A stretch of 42,689 nucleotides of DNA, from IMG/VR virus record IMGVR_UViG_3300037963_004553, positions 10,794-53,482 of that record; one strand, given 5' to 3'. The notes beneath the pieces were generated by a model that ran no database searches, was not told the origin of the DNA, and saw only the letters and a list, made by a program, of their open reading frames with translations. A program made the translations under genes and the position numbers. This document shows positions 27,189-36,232 of this stretch, piece by piece (the first letter of the stretch is position 1; every line of letters begins with the position of its first letter). This DNA comes from a virus.

Positions 27189-29354
27189 ATGGCTCTTTCT
27201 CCTGCTGATTTTGCCGCATATAGCCGTGCAACCGGTACTTCTTACCCTGAATCACCGGAAGAACGGGCTCAATTAGTTCCTGAAGTCCGTGCATTCCGTC
27301 AAAGGCAACTTCAACCGCCTGAAAAACAGGAATCAAACTCTCTTGCCTTAGGTCTTGGCATTGGATTAGGTCTTGCAGGGGTTGGTGGAGGTTTAATGAC
27401 CCTGCGTGGACGGGCTAAGAAAGGAATTAAAGCAGATACTGCTGGCAAAAGTAGTGTAAAGATGACTGATCTTAGTGATCAGCAAGTACCAAAGTCTAAA
27501 ACGCAAGTATATAAAGATGTAGCAGCTAAAGCTGAAGAAGATTTACCGCAAGTAACTCGTCCTTCTGGTGGCGTAGATGAATCAATGTTAGTTACTGATC
27601 CTGAAACGGGAGAAATATATCGTCGTGGTGGAGATGCTTCGATTCGATCAAAACAAGCACAAGAAAATTTAAGTGATCGTGTTGATGAGCTTTTAGCAGA
27701 AGTCAGTGTTGGTGAAGCAGGTCAAATGCTTGCCGGACGTGAAGTAGCAGCAGAAGCTGGTCAAATGATGGGGACTGAATCAAGTCGTCAGTCAAACGTT
27801 GTCCGTCGCTTAGAAAAGGAAGAAGAAAGACAGGCAAAAAATATATTATCCGAATTGGCCCAAGAAACTCCAACCCTTACAGAAACGTATGAAGCTTTTG
27901 GTGAACCTGCAGCACAAGTACAAAACATTGAAGCTCTAAATACTGCTTCTGATCAAGCTGCTGCACCTATTGAACGTGCGGTACAAAGAAATGAAGATAT
28001 TGATGTTAGTGCTGCTCAGTCTTTCTTAAATCAACAACGTGATAAGTTGCAAGCTAAAGGTTTATCTCCTACACGTGTTGAACGTGTTCTTGCTTCTAAC
28101 CCTGAATTAATTGAAGCGGCAGAGTTATATGCAAGTACAGGTGATGAAGCAGTGTTATCTCGTTTTTCAGAACAACCTGCATCTCCTGTAACAGTTAAAC
28201 CTAAGTCTGTACTGTCTTTAGATTCAGACGAACTAGCAACAGGTTCTTTGTTTAAATCAGGAACTTTTGGTGAATTTGTAGATGACCTTGAAGGTAAAGA
28301 CGTAGATTTAACAAATCGTATTTCTTCTCTTGGTGCAGAGCAGCAACAGCTTGCCGGACGCCGTAAACAATTAGAAGAAGATTCATTAATGATTAAATCT
28401 GCAATGGATCGTGAGCCTATTGATAAAGATGATTACAGCCGTATGTATGGTCAGATGCAATATGAAATGCAGAATATGCCTGATCCCGCAAGTTTAAATG
28501 TAGACATTGGTGATGCAATGGCAGAACGAGATAATGTACGCGCTCAATTAAAAGGTTTAAAAGAACTAGGTGCCCAACAATTTTTAATTGATCAAACAGA
28601 AGGATCACGTGCATTTTATGAAGTTAATCCAGCCACTAATGAAATTATTCCTGAAACATTAGAAATTCGCCCTGGTCGTAAATCAATTGAACTAACTAAA
28701 GGCGGCGGTGGTCGCAATGTTTCCGAATTTACTGCAGGACTGCGTGAATCGGATTTAAAAGGACGTACTGTATTTGTTCCAGTAGATGAAAGTGCAATAG
28801 AAAGTAAACGCCCGGGAGCAGCTTTTGGTCCGTGGCCTAAAGAGTCTCTTCCGCCTTCTAGTTCTGTTACAACTAAAACAAGAGCGTCTGATGATGTAGG
28901 TAATCAATTAACAGGTTTTGAAGGAGACCGCACACAAACCGGTGGTCGTATGGGTTTATATGGTCCAGAACGTACCGATCGCAAAGGAGAACGTGCTACT
29001 GCAGGTCAACGTCCTACGCAAGTAACAGAAGATGAATTAATTAATCAAGCATTAATGGATTCAAGAGCTGACGAACTAGGAATTCCCACTCCACCAGATC
29101 GCGATTTAGTTTTTGTTGATGAACAAAAATATCAAAAGCCTGACAGACAGAACCGTTTGTTAGATTCTGAAATTCTGCGTCGGACTGCTATTGAAGGTCG
29201 TAATCCACAATCTTCATTAGCAGGAAGAGCACAACGGCAAAGTCGTCCTAGAATTGCAGCATTACGTCAGGAAGCAACACGCAGAAAAGCTGCTGGTGAG
29301 CCTTTAATGTCTAAAGCAGAAGCTTTTAATTTCCTTAGTAACTACGCTAAATAA
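27189..29354 (+). CDS. Putative virion protein (721 aa)
   Basis: The largest protein of the late block. Residues about 50-72 form a hydrophobic glycine-rich segment (SLALGLGIGLGLAGVGGGLM), which could insert into a membrane. The rest is a long hydrophilic, Glu/Gln/Ala/Arg-rich, mostly helical chain with coiled-coil potential (about 380-470) and a disordered Pro/Ser/Thr region (about 540-640). Such features occur in internal virion or ejection proteins, but no family match is claimed. First gene of the rightward operon, expected to be transcribed late. Confidence 0.7.
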   Translation: MALSPADFAAYSRATGTSYPESPEERAQLVPEVRAFRQRQLQPPEKQESNSLALGLGIGLGLAGVGGGLMTLRGRAKKGIKADTAGKSSVKMTDLSDQQVPKSKTQVYKDVAAKAEEDLPQVTRPSGGVDESMLVTDPETGEIYRRGGDASIRSKQAQENLSDRVDELLAEVSVGEAGQMLAGREVAAEAGQMMGTESSRQSNVVRRLEKEEERQAKNILSELAQETPTLTETYEAFGEPAAQVQNIEALNTASDQAAAPIERAVQRNEDIDVSAAQSFLNQQRDKLQAKGLSPTRVERVLASNPELIEAAELYASTGDEAVLSRFSEQPASPVTVKPKSVLSLDSDELATGSLFKSGTFGEFVDDLEGKDVDLTNRISSLGAEQQQLAGRRKQLEEDSLMIKSAMDREPIDKDDYSRMYGQMQYEMQNMPDPASLNVDIGDAMAERDNVRAQLKGLKELGAQQFLIDQTEGSRAFYEVNPATNEIIPETLEIRPGRKSIELTKGGGGRNVSEFTAGLRESDLKGRTVFVPVDESAIESKRPGAAFGPWPKESLPPSSSVTTKTRASDDVGNQLTGFEGDRTQTGGRMGLYGPERTDRKGERATAGQRPTQVTEDELINQALMDSRADELGIPTPPDRDLVFVDEQKYQKPDRQNRLLDSEILRRTAIEGRNPQSSLAGRAQRQSRPRIAALRQEATRRKAAGEPLMSKAEAFNFLSNYAK

Positions 29355-29356
29355 TC

Positions 29357-29584
29357 ATGACTGAAAAGAAAAAGAAAACCAAGAAAGATAAGAAGTGGAT
29401 TCAATCCGCAATCAAACGCCCTGGAACGTTTACCGCTAAAGCAAAGAAGAAAGGAATTACTTCTGCACAGCTTCAAGCGAATGTGGAAAAGAATCCTGAT
29501 GATTATGATGAGAAGACACGGAAGCAAGCACAGCTTCGTGAAACTCTTGTAAAATTAAACAAGAAGAAAAAAACTAAAAAATAG
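29357..29584 (+). CDS. Small Lys-rich basic protein (75 aa)
   Basis: MTEKKKKTKKDKKWIQSAIK then RPGTFTAKAKKKGITSAQLQ: a K/R-rich protein whose middle (PGTFTAKAKKKGITSAQLQANV) resembles a short motif found in viruses of plankton. Four small basic proteins of this kind occur in the late block. Likely DNA- or membrane-binding virion component. Confidence 0.7.
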   Translation: MTEKKKKTKKDKKWIQSAIKRPGTFTAKAKKKGITSAQLQANVEKNPDDYDEKTRKQAQLRETLVKLNKKKKTKK

Positions 29585-29586
29585 TT

Positions 29587-30189
29587 ATGCCATACGATAG
29601 TCGCTTAACTCGTCCTGAAAATTATTTAGACGAAGTTTCTCTTTTCTTTCGTAAAGGAAGAAGAGGACCACGTAAGATTGATTATGAAGAATCTTTTCGT
29701 GCTAAATCAGATAAACCTCCTTTTGCTTTTAATCGTTTTGGTGTAGACGAGCTTAGAAATAAATTAGTTAGTAAGAAACCAATTCTTAATGCACGACTAG
29801 ATTTTGTAAATGAAAATCCTGCTAACTTTGAATTGTTTACAGGCTTGGGTCGTTTTGATGTAGGACGAACTAATAAAGAAGATCCTGCAGCTAGTCTTTA
29901 TAGTTTTGATGAAGGCCGTGGTAATACAAAGTTAGATTTTAGACAATCACCAGAGTTTCAAGCAATTGGTGAGATGTGGCGTGAAAGATATAACTTAAGT
30001 CCTACTATTTCTCCTGGTGATCGAATTAAAAACCCGATGCCACGTGCAACTAATCCTGACCCTAAAGGTTATTTGATGGCAACAGCAGAACAACGTGCAG
30101 AAAACGAAATGGAAGGCAACATGAATATTGCGCAGTTGTTATCTGCATCTAAAGGAGAGATCGCAGAAGCTGAAAGTAAAGGGGCTTAG
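29587..30189 (+). CDS. Hypothetical protein (200 aa)
   Basis: MPYDSRLTRPENYLDEVSLF, FRKGRRGPRKIDYEESFRAK, then NRFGVDELRNKLVSKKPILNARLDFV: a soluble Arg/Asp-rich protein. No family is recognised. Starts two bases after the previous stop. Probably structural, by location. Confidence 0.6.
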   Translation: MPYDSRLTRPENYLDEVSLFFRKGRRGPRKIDYEESFRAKSDKPPFAFNRFGVDELRNKLVSKKPILNARLDFVNENPANFELFTGLGRFDVGRTNKEDPAASLYSFDEGRGNTKLDFRQSPEFQAIGEMWRERYNLSPTISPGDRIKNPMPRATNPDPKGYLMATAEQRAENEMEGNMNIAQLLSASKGEIAEAESKGA

Positions 30190-30214
30190 AATTAGAAATA
30201 ATAGTTATGAGTAG

Positions 30215-30772
30215 ATGGCAGGCGGATTACTAAAATTAGCAGGAAGTCTTTTAAAAAACAAAGGCTTAATGAAAGGTATTCGTAATGAAGCTTTAGTGAG
30301 TGGAGGACTTAATACTGGCGTTAATCTTTTAACAGGTGCAGATCCTCTTACAGCATTAGCTTATGGTTTGTCTGACACGGTTCTTTCAGGAACAGCACAA
30401 GGAGCAGTACGTGGTTTAAGAGGAAAAAAATCACGTTTAGAGTTACCAGCTAACGTTGCAGGTTCTGTTTTATCTGGGATACCTGTAGCAGCTATTGATC
30501 CTCGTATGAAACAAGAAGTAGGTACGCCACCGCCCCCTATGGCTCCTGCTGACGCAGTCATTAACGATAATCAGGCTGCACAAATTGAACAACAAAATAT
30601 TCAAAGAATGTTGTTAAATAATGATTTGCTAGCAGGACAATATATGCCTGGGACAATGTTTCAGCAAATGGGTGGAAGCAATACGAGAGCAACTTTACAA
30701 CAGTATTTAAATGATAAAGGGCCAACTATAGAAATGGATCCTAGAGCAATGGCATCAATCGTGGGGCTTTAA
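30215..30772 (+). CDS. Gly/Ala-rich putative virion protein (185 aa)
   Basis: Residues 1-75 are hydrophobic and Gly/Ala/Leu-rich (MAGGLLKLAGSLLKNKGLMK; VLSGTAQGAVRGLRGKKSRL), suggesting membrane interaction, followed by a Pro-rich loop (TPPPPMAPADAVI) and a helical Gln-rich end. Looks like a pore-forming or ejection-type virion protein; unproven. Confidence 0.6.
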   Translation: MAGGLLKLAGSLLKNKGLMKGIRNEALVSGGLNTGVNLLTGADPLTALAYGLSDTVLSGTAQGAVRGLRGKKSRLELPANVAGSVLSGIPVAAIDPRMKQEVGTPPPPMAPADAVINDNQAAQIEQQNIQRMLLNNDLLAGQYMPGTMFQQMGGSNTRATLQQYLNDKGPTIEMDPRAMASIVGL

Positions 30773-30774
30773 TT

Positions 30775-31854
30775 ATGGGACTCCGTACAGACTATTTAAA
30801 AGGCTGGCAGAAAGCTGTCAGTGAAATGGGGACAAGAGGAGATCGCGGTCATAGTGTTCTACCTATTACACAAGGAGCAAGAAAGTTTTACAAAGGTTTA
30901 GCTGATCAAGGGGTAACAACAGAAACACCTGTTCAGCTTGCTGGTGCAATGGGTGCAAGGTTATTAACTGATGTTGGAGAAGATGCAACAAGGCATTTAT
31001 ATTGGCGATACAATCACCCAATGGCGATTGCAGATAAATTAGCAGAACAAGCAATAGGCGATCGTCTTCTCAATTACACACCAACACAACGAGCAGCAAT
31101 TTCTTTAGCTGCAGTTGGTGTTCCTGTTAGTGCTTCTTTAGGAACGTTTGATGCAACTAATATTGGTGAGTTAGGTCGTCCTAAAGGTTTTGCACAGACT
31201 TATGCAGAGCAAGGTTCAGAAGATCGACGACAAACAGGACAAATTGCACCAGAACTGTTAGATCGTTTTGTTTTAGGTCGTCAAGGTCGTCCTTTAAAGT
31301 TTGAAACAGCTAAAGAAGATATTCCAGATTTAACAAAACAACGGTATGCAAATTATATGGATTTCTTGTATAACGAAAAAGGACCTTTAGGTGTTGGCGT
31401 TATTAAAGGTACGATGGAAAATTTACAGGGAGAACCTGAAGCACGTATTGTTGGTTTTCCCGTTGGTCTTCAAGCTGTAGGAGCTTTAACGGGTGGAGCA
31501 CTTGCTACCGGCGCTGCACTAAGGCAACAGACTCCAGAAACAGTCCCTGGGGGAATTGGGCCTAAACAACCAAGAACAATCAAAACCGAAGATACTTCTG
31601 AATCAGTTCCAGGTAAAAAATATGTAGATAAACAAGTGTATAGAGAAGGAGATACAAAAGTAAAAAGAGGCAAGAGTGTTACGAACAGAATGGGAAGCCG
31701 AACTGATTACATTGGTCCCAAGACACGTACTCTTGCTCTTATGGGAGGAGCAGGAGCCCTTACAGGTGCTTTAGCCGGTAAGTTAGCCAATACTTTATTA
31801 GCTTCAACTGGTCAATCTGATTTACCAACAACACAAGAGTATGGTATTAGTTGA
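30775..31854 (+). CDS. Putative virion protein with two hydrophobic segments (359 aa)
   Basis: It starts MGLRTDYLKGWQKAVSEMG. Hydrophobic glycine/alanine segments occur at about 105-122 (RAAISLAAVGVPVSASLG) and 320-342 (ALMGGAGALTGALAGKLA), with a further one at about 230-246. The middle is charged and soluble (DIPDLTKQRYANYMDFLYNE). Two bases separate it from the previous gene. Membrane-active internal virion protein is the best guess. Confidence 0.6.
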   Translation: MGLRTDYLKGWQKAVSEMGTRGDRGHSVLPITQGARKFYKGLADQGVTTETPVQLAGAMGARLLTDVGEDATRHLYWRYNHPMAIADKLAEQAIGDRLLNYTPTQRAAISLAAVGVPVSASLGTFDATNIGELGRPKGFAQTYAEQGSEDRRQTGQIAPELLDRFVLGRQGRPLKFETAKEDIPDLTKQRYANYMDFLYNEKGPLGVGVIKGTMENLQGEPEARIVGFPVGLQAVGALTGGALATGAALRQQTPETVPGGIGPKQPRTIKTEDTSESVPGKKYVDKQVYREGDTKVKRGKSVTNRMGSRTDYIGPKTRTLALMGGAGALTGALAGKLANTLLASTGQSDLPTTQEYGIS

Positions 31855-31891
31855 GATAGAATTTAAGTAATAAAGATATTTGTTATTAAAG

Positions 31892-32740
31892 ATGGTTGCC
31901 GGTAGAACAGATCCCAATCGTATCGCACAAGGAATGCCTTTAGCCATCGATGATCCGATGCTGCGTTTGCAAGGTGCATTTCGTAATCCGCAACAGTTTG
32001 CTGATTATTATCGGAACACTGTTCAAAATGTAATGGAGCCTACTGCTAAACGGGCTCAAGTTATTCAAAATAGTCTTGTCAATAATCCTGGCCGTTATGG
32101 TGTAATGGCAGGAGCACTGCTCCCTGGTGTTGGCACTGCTATTGGTGAACTACAAGCTGAACGTCCTGTAGGAGCTGCAGGCGCTGTTGTTGGTGGTGGA
32201 GTCGGTGCTGGTATTGGTTATGGTATTGCCAGCATGTTGCCAGGTGGTTATGGAAAAGTAGCCAAAGCAGCGTTACCTGTAATTGGTGGTCTAATTGGAG
32301 CCCCTTCTGGTGCGCAGGGAGCCGAATATGCTAAGCGTAAAATTACAAATCAACCAACCAAAGGTAAAGAAACTGAATTAGGCAGTCAACTTGCAGCGCG
32401 AGAACAAATTTTTGGTCAAAATCTCAGTCAACTTGAGCGTACTTTAGGTGTTAATACTTCCAGTCTTAAAGACTTAACTCAGTTCTATATGCAAGCAGAA
32501 CTAGAGCAGTTGCAAAAAATGAATCCAACGATTCAGAAGATGAAGAATGCTGAGATGATTCGTCAACAGGCGTTGATGAATACTCAAGCTAGTAACTACG
32601 CAATGCTGGGCACAGTAGCTACAGCAGGCCGTCTAGCAACTGGCGCACAGGCAGAAGCAGGTGCAAATCTACGCACTGCGTTAACTGCCGCTCCTTATGC
32701 TGGCAGTGTGCTGCAAGCACCCAACATTAGCTTTGGTTGA
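31892..32740 (+). CDS. Gly/Ala-rich putative membrane-active virion protein (282 aa)
   Basis: Residues about 72-140 are a run of glycine-zipper hydrophobic segments (MAGALLPGVGTAIGEL; GAVVGGGVGAGIGYGIASML; ALPVIGGLIGAPSG), then a long helical Gln/Met-rich region (about 165-230, likely coiled coil) and an Ala-rich end. This composition is typical of proteins that form a DNA-delivery pore in podoviruses. ATG 31892 is chosen instead of the in-frame TTG at 31880. Confidence 0.65.
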   Translation: MVAGRTDPNRIAQGMPLAIDDPMLRLQGAFRNPQQFADYYRNTVQNVMEPTAKRAQVIQNSLVNNPGRYGVMAGALLPGVGTAIGELQAERPVGAAGAVVGGGVGAGIGYGIASMLPGGYGKVAKAALPVIGGLIGAPSGAQGAEYAKRKITNQPTKGKETELGSQLAAREQIFGQNLSQLERTLGVNTSSLKDLTQFYMQAELEQLQKMNPTIQKMKNAEMIRQQALMNTQASNYAMLGTVATAGRLATGAQAEAGANLRTALTAAPYAGSVLQAPNISFG

Positions 32741-32748
32741 GGTTAACA

Positions 32749-33258
32749 ATGACAAAATCAAGTTCTAGTTTTTACAACCCGTCAATGCTTGCAAACCCTT
32801 TATTTGAAGGGATTGATATGAACTTGGGTCTTCCTCAATTAGCAGGACAATATATAGATTTTCCTTTTAACAGTGAAGAAGATGATGACGATGATAATGA
32901 AAAAACTACAAATAAACAACGAACTCCAATGGAAGAGCTTCTCTATAAAATGTATGGAGATGCCCAAGAGGAAAAAAAATACTATCGTTCTCCAGAATAC
33001 TTAGATGATATGTATAAACGAGCAGATGATTTGAACGCAAAGCAAATGGCCCGTGCTCAAAAGTACGGTAAAGAATCTGCTTTCTATGGCTTTATGTACC
33101 AGGGTCTACCTAAGTTAATGGCTCAAGCAGCCTTCTCAAAATATGCGTTTGCACCAGAAATGGTCAAAGGTGTACGGGATGCTTATAGTCGTATCCAAGC
33201 AACTCCTGCTGGATCCACTCAATACATGGCAGTTAATCCAATGGGAGGTATTGGATAA
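32749..33258 (+). CDS. Hypothetical protein (169 aa)
   Basis: A short acidic block (EEDDDDDNE at about 46-54), then a helical region with ARAQKYGKESAFYGFMYQGLPKL. Unrecognised, probably structural by location. ATG 32749 is preferred over an upstream TTG. The last codon overlaps the next ATG as TAATG. Confidence 0.6.
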   Translation: MTKSSSSFYNPSMLANPLFEGIDMNLGLPQLAGQYIDFPFNSEEDDDDDNEKTTNKQRTPMEELLYKMYGDAQEEKKYYRSPEYLDDMYKRADDLNAKQMARAQKYGKESAFYGFMYQGLPKLMAQAAFSKYAFAPEMVKGVRDAYSRIQATPAGSTQYMAVNPMGGIG

Positions 33259-33752
33259 TGAATTTAAATCTTGATGCTATTGGCAGCTATTCGGGCATTG
33301 GTGCTGATACACCAATGACTGGTTTTGGAGGTACGTCTGGCTTTGGTTCAGCTAACCCCAATACAAGTGGAGGCGGAGGCTTTTTAGGAGGTTTTGGTAA
33401 CTTCTTAAATAGTAACTTCATGTCTAACGTAGGCGGCCCTTTGCTATCTGCAGGCTTAAGTGGTTTATTTACTAATCAAGCAGCTAGAGGATATAGAGAA
33501 AGTGCATATCAAGCAACAGGGATAGGAGCATTAGCAGGTAAGAATGCAGCCCTCATGGACTTTGCCTTTGGCAATAAAAATGCAGATCTTGCACAACAAC
33601 GTCGTTACGATGATTCTATGTTCCAACTTAATTTGCAAAAAAGTAAGCCATTCCAAGATTTAGTTACTAAAGGAATAGCAATGAATATAGCCTCAAGAGA
33701 TGCCCCTGGATCTGAGATGCGTTCAGCCCGTTTCCAGACCATGTTTGGTTGA
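33258..33752 (+). CDS. Gly/Ser-rich putative virion protein (164 aa)
   Basis: The first 75 residues are glycine/asparagine/phenylalanine-rich (SGIGADTPMTGFGGTSGFGS), low complexity, then a soluble helical part (LMDFAFGNKNADLAQQRRYD). Resembles glycine-rich parts of tail or internal proteins. Coupled to the previous gene by TAATG. Confidence 0.6.
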   Translation: MNLNLDAIGSYSGIGADTPMTGFGGTSGFGSANPNTSGGGGFLGGFGNFLNSNFMSNVGGPLLSAGLSGLFTNQAARGYRESAYQATGIGALAGKNAALMDFAFGNKNADLAQQRRYDDSMFQLNLQKSKPFQDLVTKGIAMNIASRDAPGSEMRSARFQTMFG

Positions 33753-33792
33753 CTTGGGTCTGCGATAATTAGTAAATAAAGGATGTAAAAAA

Positions 33793-34494
33793 ATGGTTGC
33801 AATTTTACCGGCGTTAGCTACAGGAGCTTTATCAGCAGCTGGTGGTTTCGCTGCAAGCAACATTTTAGGCGGTTTGTTTGGTGGTGGTGGTGGTTCGTCA
33901 GGCGGCGGAGGAGGAGGAATTGATTTTGATGCTCTTCAAGACATCATTGCTCCCCCTGATTTTCTTTCTTCTTATGCGGAAAATCAATTTAATGTTAAGC
34001 CTAGGCTTGGTCCAAAAGATCTGGAGAAATATGAAAAGGCAATGGATAAGGGAAAGATAGATAAATATTCGCTTTTAGGTTTGTATGATAGCGGCGGTTT
34101 AGACCCAAGTGATAAAGCTTATCGTAATATATTGACAAGCACAATTGGTAGGCCCCGTGGTGAAGAATTAGCAGATGTTATTGGTAAGTCTATGTTTGGA
34201 GGAGGGACACCTTCTCGCGAACAAGTAAAAGACGCTTACAAGTATGCTTTAGTAACAGGTTCTACTGGTAGTCCAAAAGATGCGCAACAAGCTTTTGCAT
34301 CTTACTTTGCACAAACACCTGAAGGTATGAAAAACAGAATGCCATCTTCTCAAGAACTTCTTGCTGGAATGAGGTACGGTCCTCTTGTCGGGACCGAAAG
34401 TGGAGTTAAGTTATTTGCAGGAACGCCAGGTATGGATAGAATGTTTGATAGACAAGAATCAGCGCGAAGGTTCCGTGCTAATTCTTTCGCTTAA
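33793..34494 (+). CDS. Gly-rich putative virion protein (233 aa)
   Basis: A hydrophobic N-terminal segment (VAILPALATGALSAAGGFAA) and a glycine/serine linker (GGGGGSSGGGGGG at about 29-42) precede a soluble domain (IAPPDFLSSYAENQFNVKPR and onwards). The anchored-linker-domain layout fits a virion protein contacting membranes. A GGATG-like purine stretch lies 9-12 bases before ATG. Confidence 0.6.
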   Translation: MVAILPALATGALSAAGGFAASNILGGLFGGGGGSSGGGGGGIDFDALQDIIAPPDFLSSYAENQFNVKPRLGPKDLEKYEKAMDKGKIDKYSLLGLYDSGGLDPSDKAYRNILTSTIGRPRGEELADVIGKSMFGGGTPSREQVKDAYKYALVTGSTGSPKDAQQAFASYFAQTPEGMKNRMPSSQELLAGMRYGPLVGTESGVKLFAGTPGMDRMFDRQESARRFRANSFA

Positions 34495-34512
34495 CACTCA
34501 AGGTAAGTAACA

Positions 34513-35232
34513 ATGAAGTTTCAAGATTTTATGGATAAATATGGTGGTAAAGGAGGAACCAAAATCACCAGTAAAAGCATTAACAAAGCTAAAAAAGATG
34601 GTATTTCTGCTAATAAATTAAATAAATTTATTAATAAAGCAGAAAATAAAAACATCAAAACAAGTGTTCCCAAAGGACACAGTGGTGCGTATCTCACAGG
34701 AGGTGGAAGCTCTTCTTCTAGTGATGCTCAAGGGCGTACTGCTACAGAGATTGATTTAGGTGTTTATGAAGCAATGGCAGGTATTGATACTGCCAATGAC
34801 CACTTTTTAGCTCAAGGTGCCTATAACAATGCTCAAATTATTGCTGGCATTCGTTCAGATGCGGATAAATATGTAGCTGATGCTCAAGCGGGTGCATCAA
34901 TGTATGCATCAGACGCCAGTGTTGATATTGCAGGAATTACGTCATCAGCAGAAGAACGTTGGCGTAAGTATTTAGCTGACCAACAGCGACTTGGTGCAGA
35001 AAATGTAGCGACAATTCAAGGTGAATATAGTCTTTCTTTGCAGAATATTGTTACTGCAGGATTAAAAGACGTTGAAAAAATCCGTGGTGAGTTTGGTTTA
35101 GAAAGCGATAAAGTCCGTGGTGAATATGCTCTTGAAGGAGAACGCATCAAAGGTGATGCTGCACGTGATGTTGCATCAAGACAAAAAGATGCACAGATCT
35201 TCGGTTCTTTAATGTCAGGCTTCTGGTCTTGA
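34513..35232 (+). CDS. Helical putative structural protein (239 aa)
   Basis: Basic N-terminus with a recurring short motif (TKITSKSINKAKKDGISANK), a Gly/Ser spacer, then a helical region rich in Ala/Asp/Gly with repeating RGEFGLESDKVRGEYALEGE and GDAARDVASRQKD near the C-terminus, which looks like a coiled-coil repeat. Possibly a fibre or connector protein. An AGGTAAGTAAC leader precedes ATG. Confidence 0.6.
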   Translation: MKFQDFMDKYGGKGGTKITSKSINKAKKDGISANKLNKFINKAENKNIKTSVPKGHSGAYLTGGGSSSSSDAQGRTATEIDLGVYEAMAGIDTANDHFLAQGAYNNAQIIAGIRSDADKYVADAQAGASMYASDASVDIAGITSSAEERWRKYLADQQRLGAENVATIQGEYSLSLQNIVTAGLKDVEKIRGEFGLESDKVRGEYALEGERIKGDAARDVASRQKDAQIFGSLMSGFWS

Positions 35233-35281
35233 TAGTATTGAGCTATATTATAATTTTTATAGTTAACTAAAGACTTTTACA
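35233..35281 (+). promoter_or_regulatory. Possible internal late promoter
   Basis: An AT-rich gap with TATAAT at 35249-35254. The nearest -35-like hexamer, TTGATA (35229-35234), is only 14 bases upstream, shorter than the optimum. A weak internal promoter is possible. Confidence 0.3.
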
Positions 35282-35464
35282 ATGGCAAACGATCCGGGCG
35301 ACTCAGGTTCCAATACACAGGATGCAGCGGTAGACCTGGAAACGTTCCAGCAACTGCTTGACAAACTGGAAGGCTCTAAAAAGCGTCAACAACGTCAAAA
35401 GTCTGTTGAAGGACGCCGTGATATTTATTCACAGGGCTTAGCTTCAATGATGTCTAATTTCTGA
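35282..35464 (+). CDS. Small hypothetical protein (60 aa)
   Basis: MANDPGDSGSNTQDAAVDLE then TFQQLLDKLEGSKKRQQRQK: an acidic N-terminus, a short helix, and a basic end. Unrecognised. Likely a minor late-block component. Confidence 0.6.
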   Translation: MANDPGDSGSNTQDAAVDLETFQQLLDKLEGSKKRQQRQKSVEGRRDIYSQGLASMMSNF

Positions 35465-35486
35465 TCTACACTCATAGGTTATTTCA

Positions 35487-35729
35487 ATGGCTGCTGTCGA
35501 TAGTACTTACGCAGAAGATGATTACTTTGATCTTGACAAATATCGTCAAGCTGCAGGAGTAGCCTATGAATTTAGTAAGAAAAAAATGGAAGATGCTGGT
35601 GAGCAAGAACGTGCGACAATAGGTAAAGGAGCACAAGAAAAGCGCACGACTAATGAGCAAATGCAAGAGTTCTCAGAAAAGGACGAAGCAAGAGATTACA
35701 ACCAAGCACAGAAAGCTTACCGATTCTGA
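35487..35729 (+). CDS. Small hypothetical protein (80 aa)
   Basis: MAAVDSTYAEDDYFDLDKYR, then a strongly charged helical chain (KKKMEDAGEQERATIGKGAQ...). Could be a coiled-coil virion or scaffold component. Its C-terminal part overlaps the next frame by 77 bases (see findings). Confidence 0.6.
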   Translation: MAAVDSTYAEDDYFDLDKYRQAAGVAYEFSKKKMEDAGEQERATIGKGAQEKRTTNEQMQEFSEKDEARDYNQAQKAYRF

Positions 35730-36228
35730 TATCGACATTGAAGTTTTTCAGTGTTGGGTTGACAATTTAGATAGCGCAACGAAAGAGTCTTTCTGTTCTT
35801 TTGCAGAAGAGACTTTTTCTGCTATTCAGGTTTATTTGTATGCAAAATTTTTAGGGTATAACAGCAGTATTGTTGCTGTTGATTTGTGGTTAAAAGATAA
35901 CTTTTCCAAACCCGATCACTTAAAAGTTTTGTTAAACGAAATTGAAGAAATGCAAGACGATATTAGAAAATTAAGAATTGATATTGAAAATTTTGTTATT
36001 AAAAGGGATGTTGGTGTAGCCCGAATTGCTGCAATGCAAAAAGAACTCCGTGGAACTATTTCCCAAGTTGATTCTTTTGTTTCCTCTCGTGACCGCAAAG
36101 GTTTATTAATGGCAGGAGCTGATCGTGCATTAAGAGAATTAGCTTCTATTTTTAAAGATGATCCTATTGAAGGTCCATTACAAGAAGCTTCAATGAGTGT
36201 GTGGGCTAGAATGCAGTTTGAAGATTAA
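35653..36228 (+). CDS. Helical hypothetical protein, start uncertain
   Basis: The well-folded part is IDIEVFQCWVDNLDSATKES (about 27-46) followed by a long helical region with heptad character (LNEIEEMQDDIRKLRIDIEN) and a C-terminal helix. The first 22 residues from ATG 35653 (SKCKSSQKRTKQ...) overlap the preceding gene and look like another frame rather than a real N-terminus. A non-ATG start near 35730 or a +1 frameshift from the 35487 gene are alternatives. Role unknown, probably structural. Confidence 0.6.
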   Translation: MSKCKSSQKRTKQEITTKHRKLTDSDIDIEVFQCWVDNLDSATKESFCSFAEETFSAIQVYLYAKFLGYNSSIVAVDLWLKDNFSKPDHLKVLLNEIEEMQDDIRKLRIDIENFVIKRDVGVARIAAMQKELRGTISQVDSFVSSRDRKGLLMAGADRALRELASIFKDDPIEGPLQEASMSVWARMQFED

Positions 36229-36232
36229 TATT

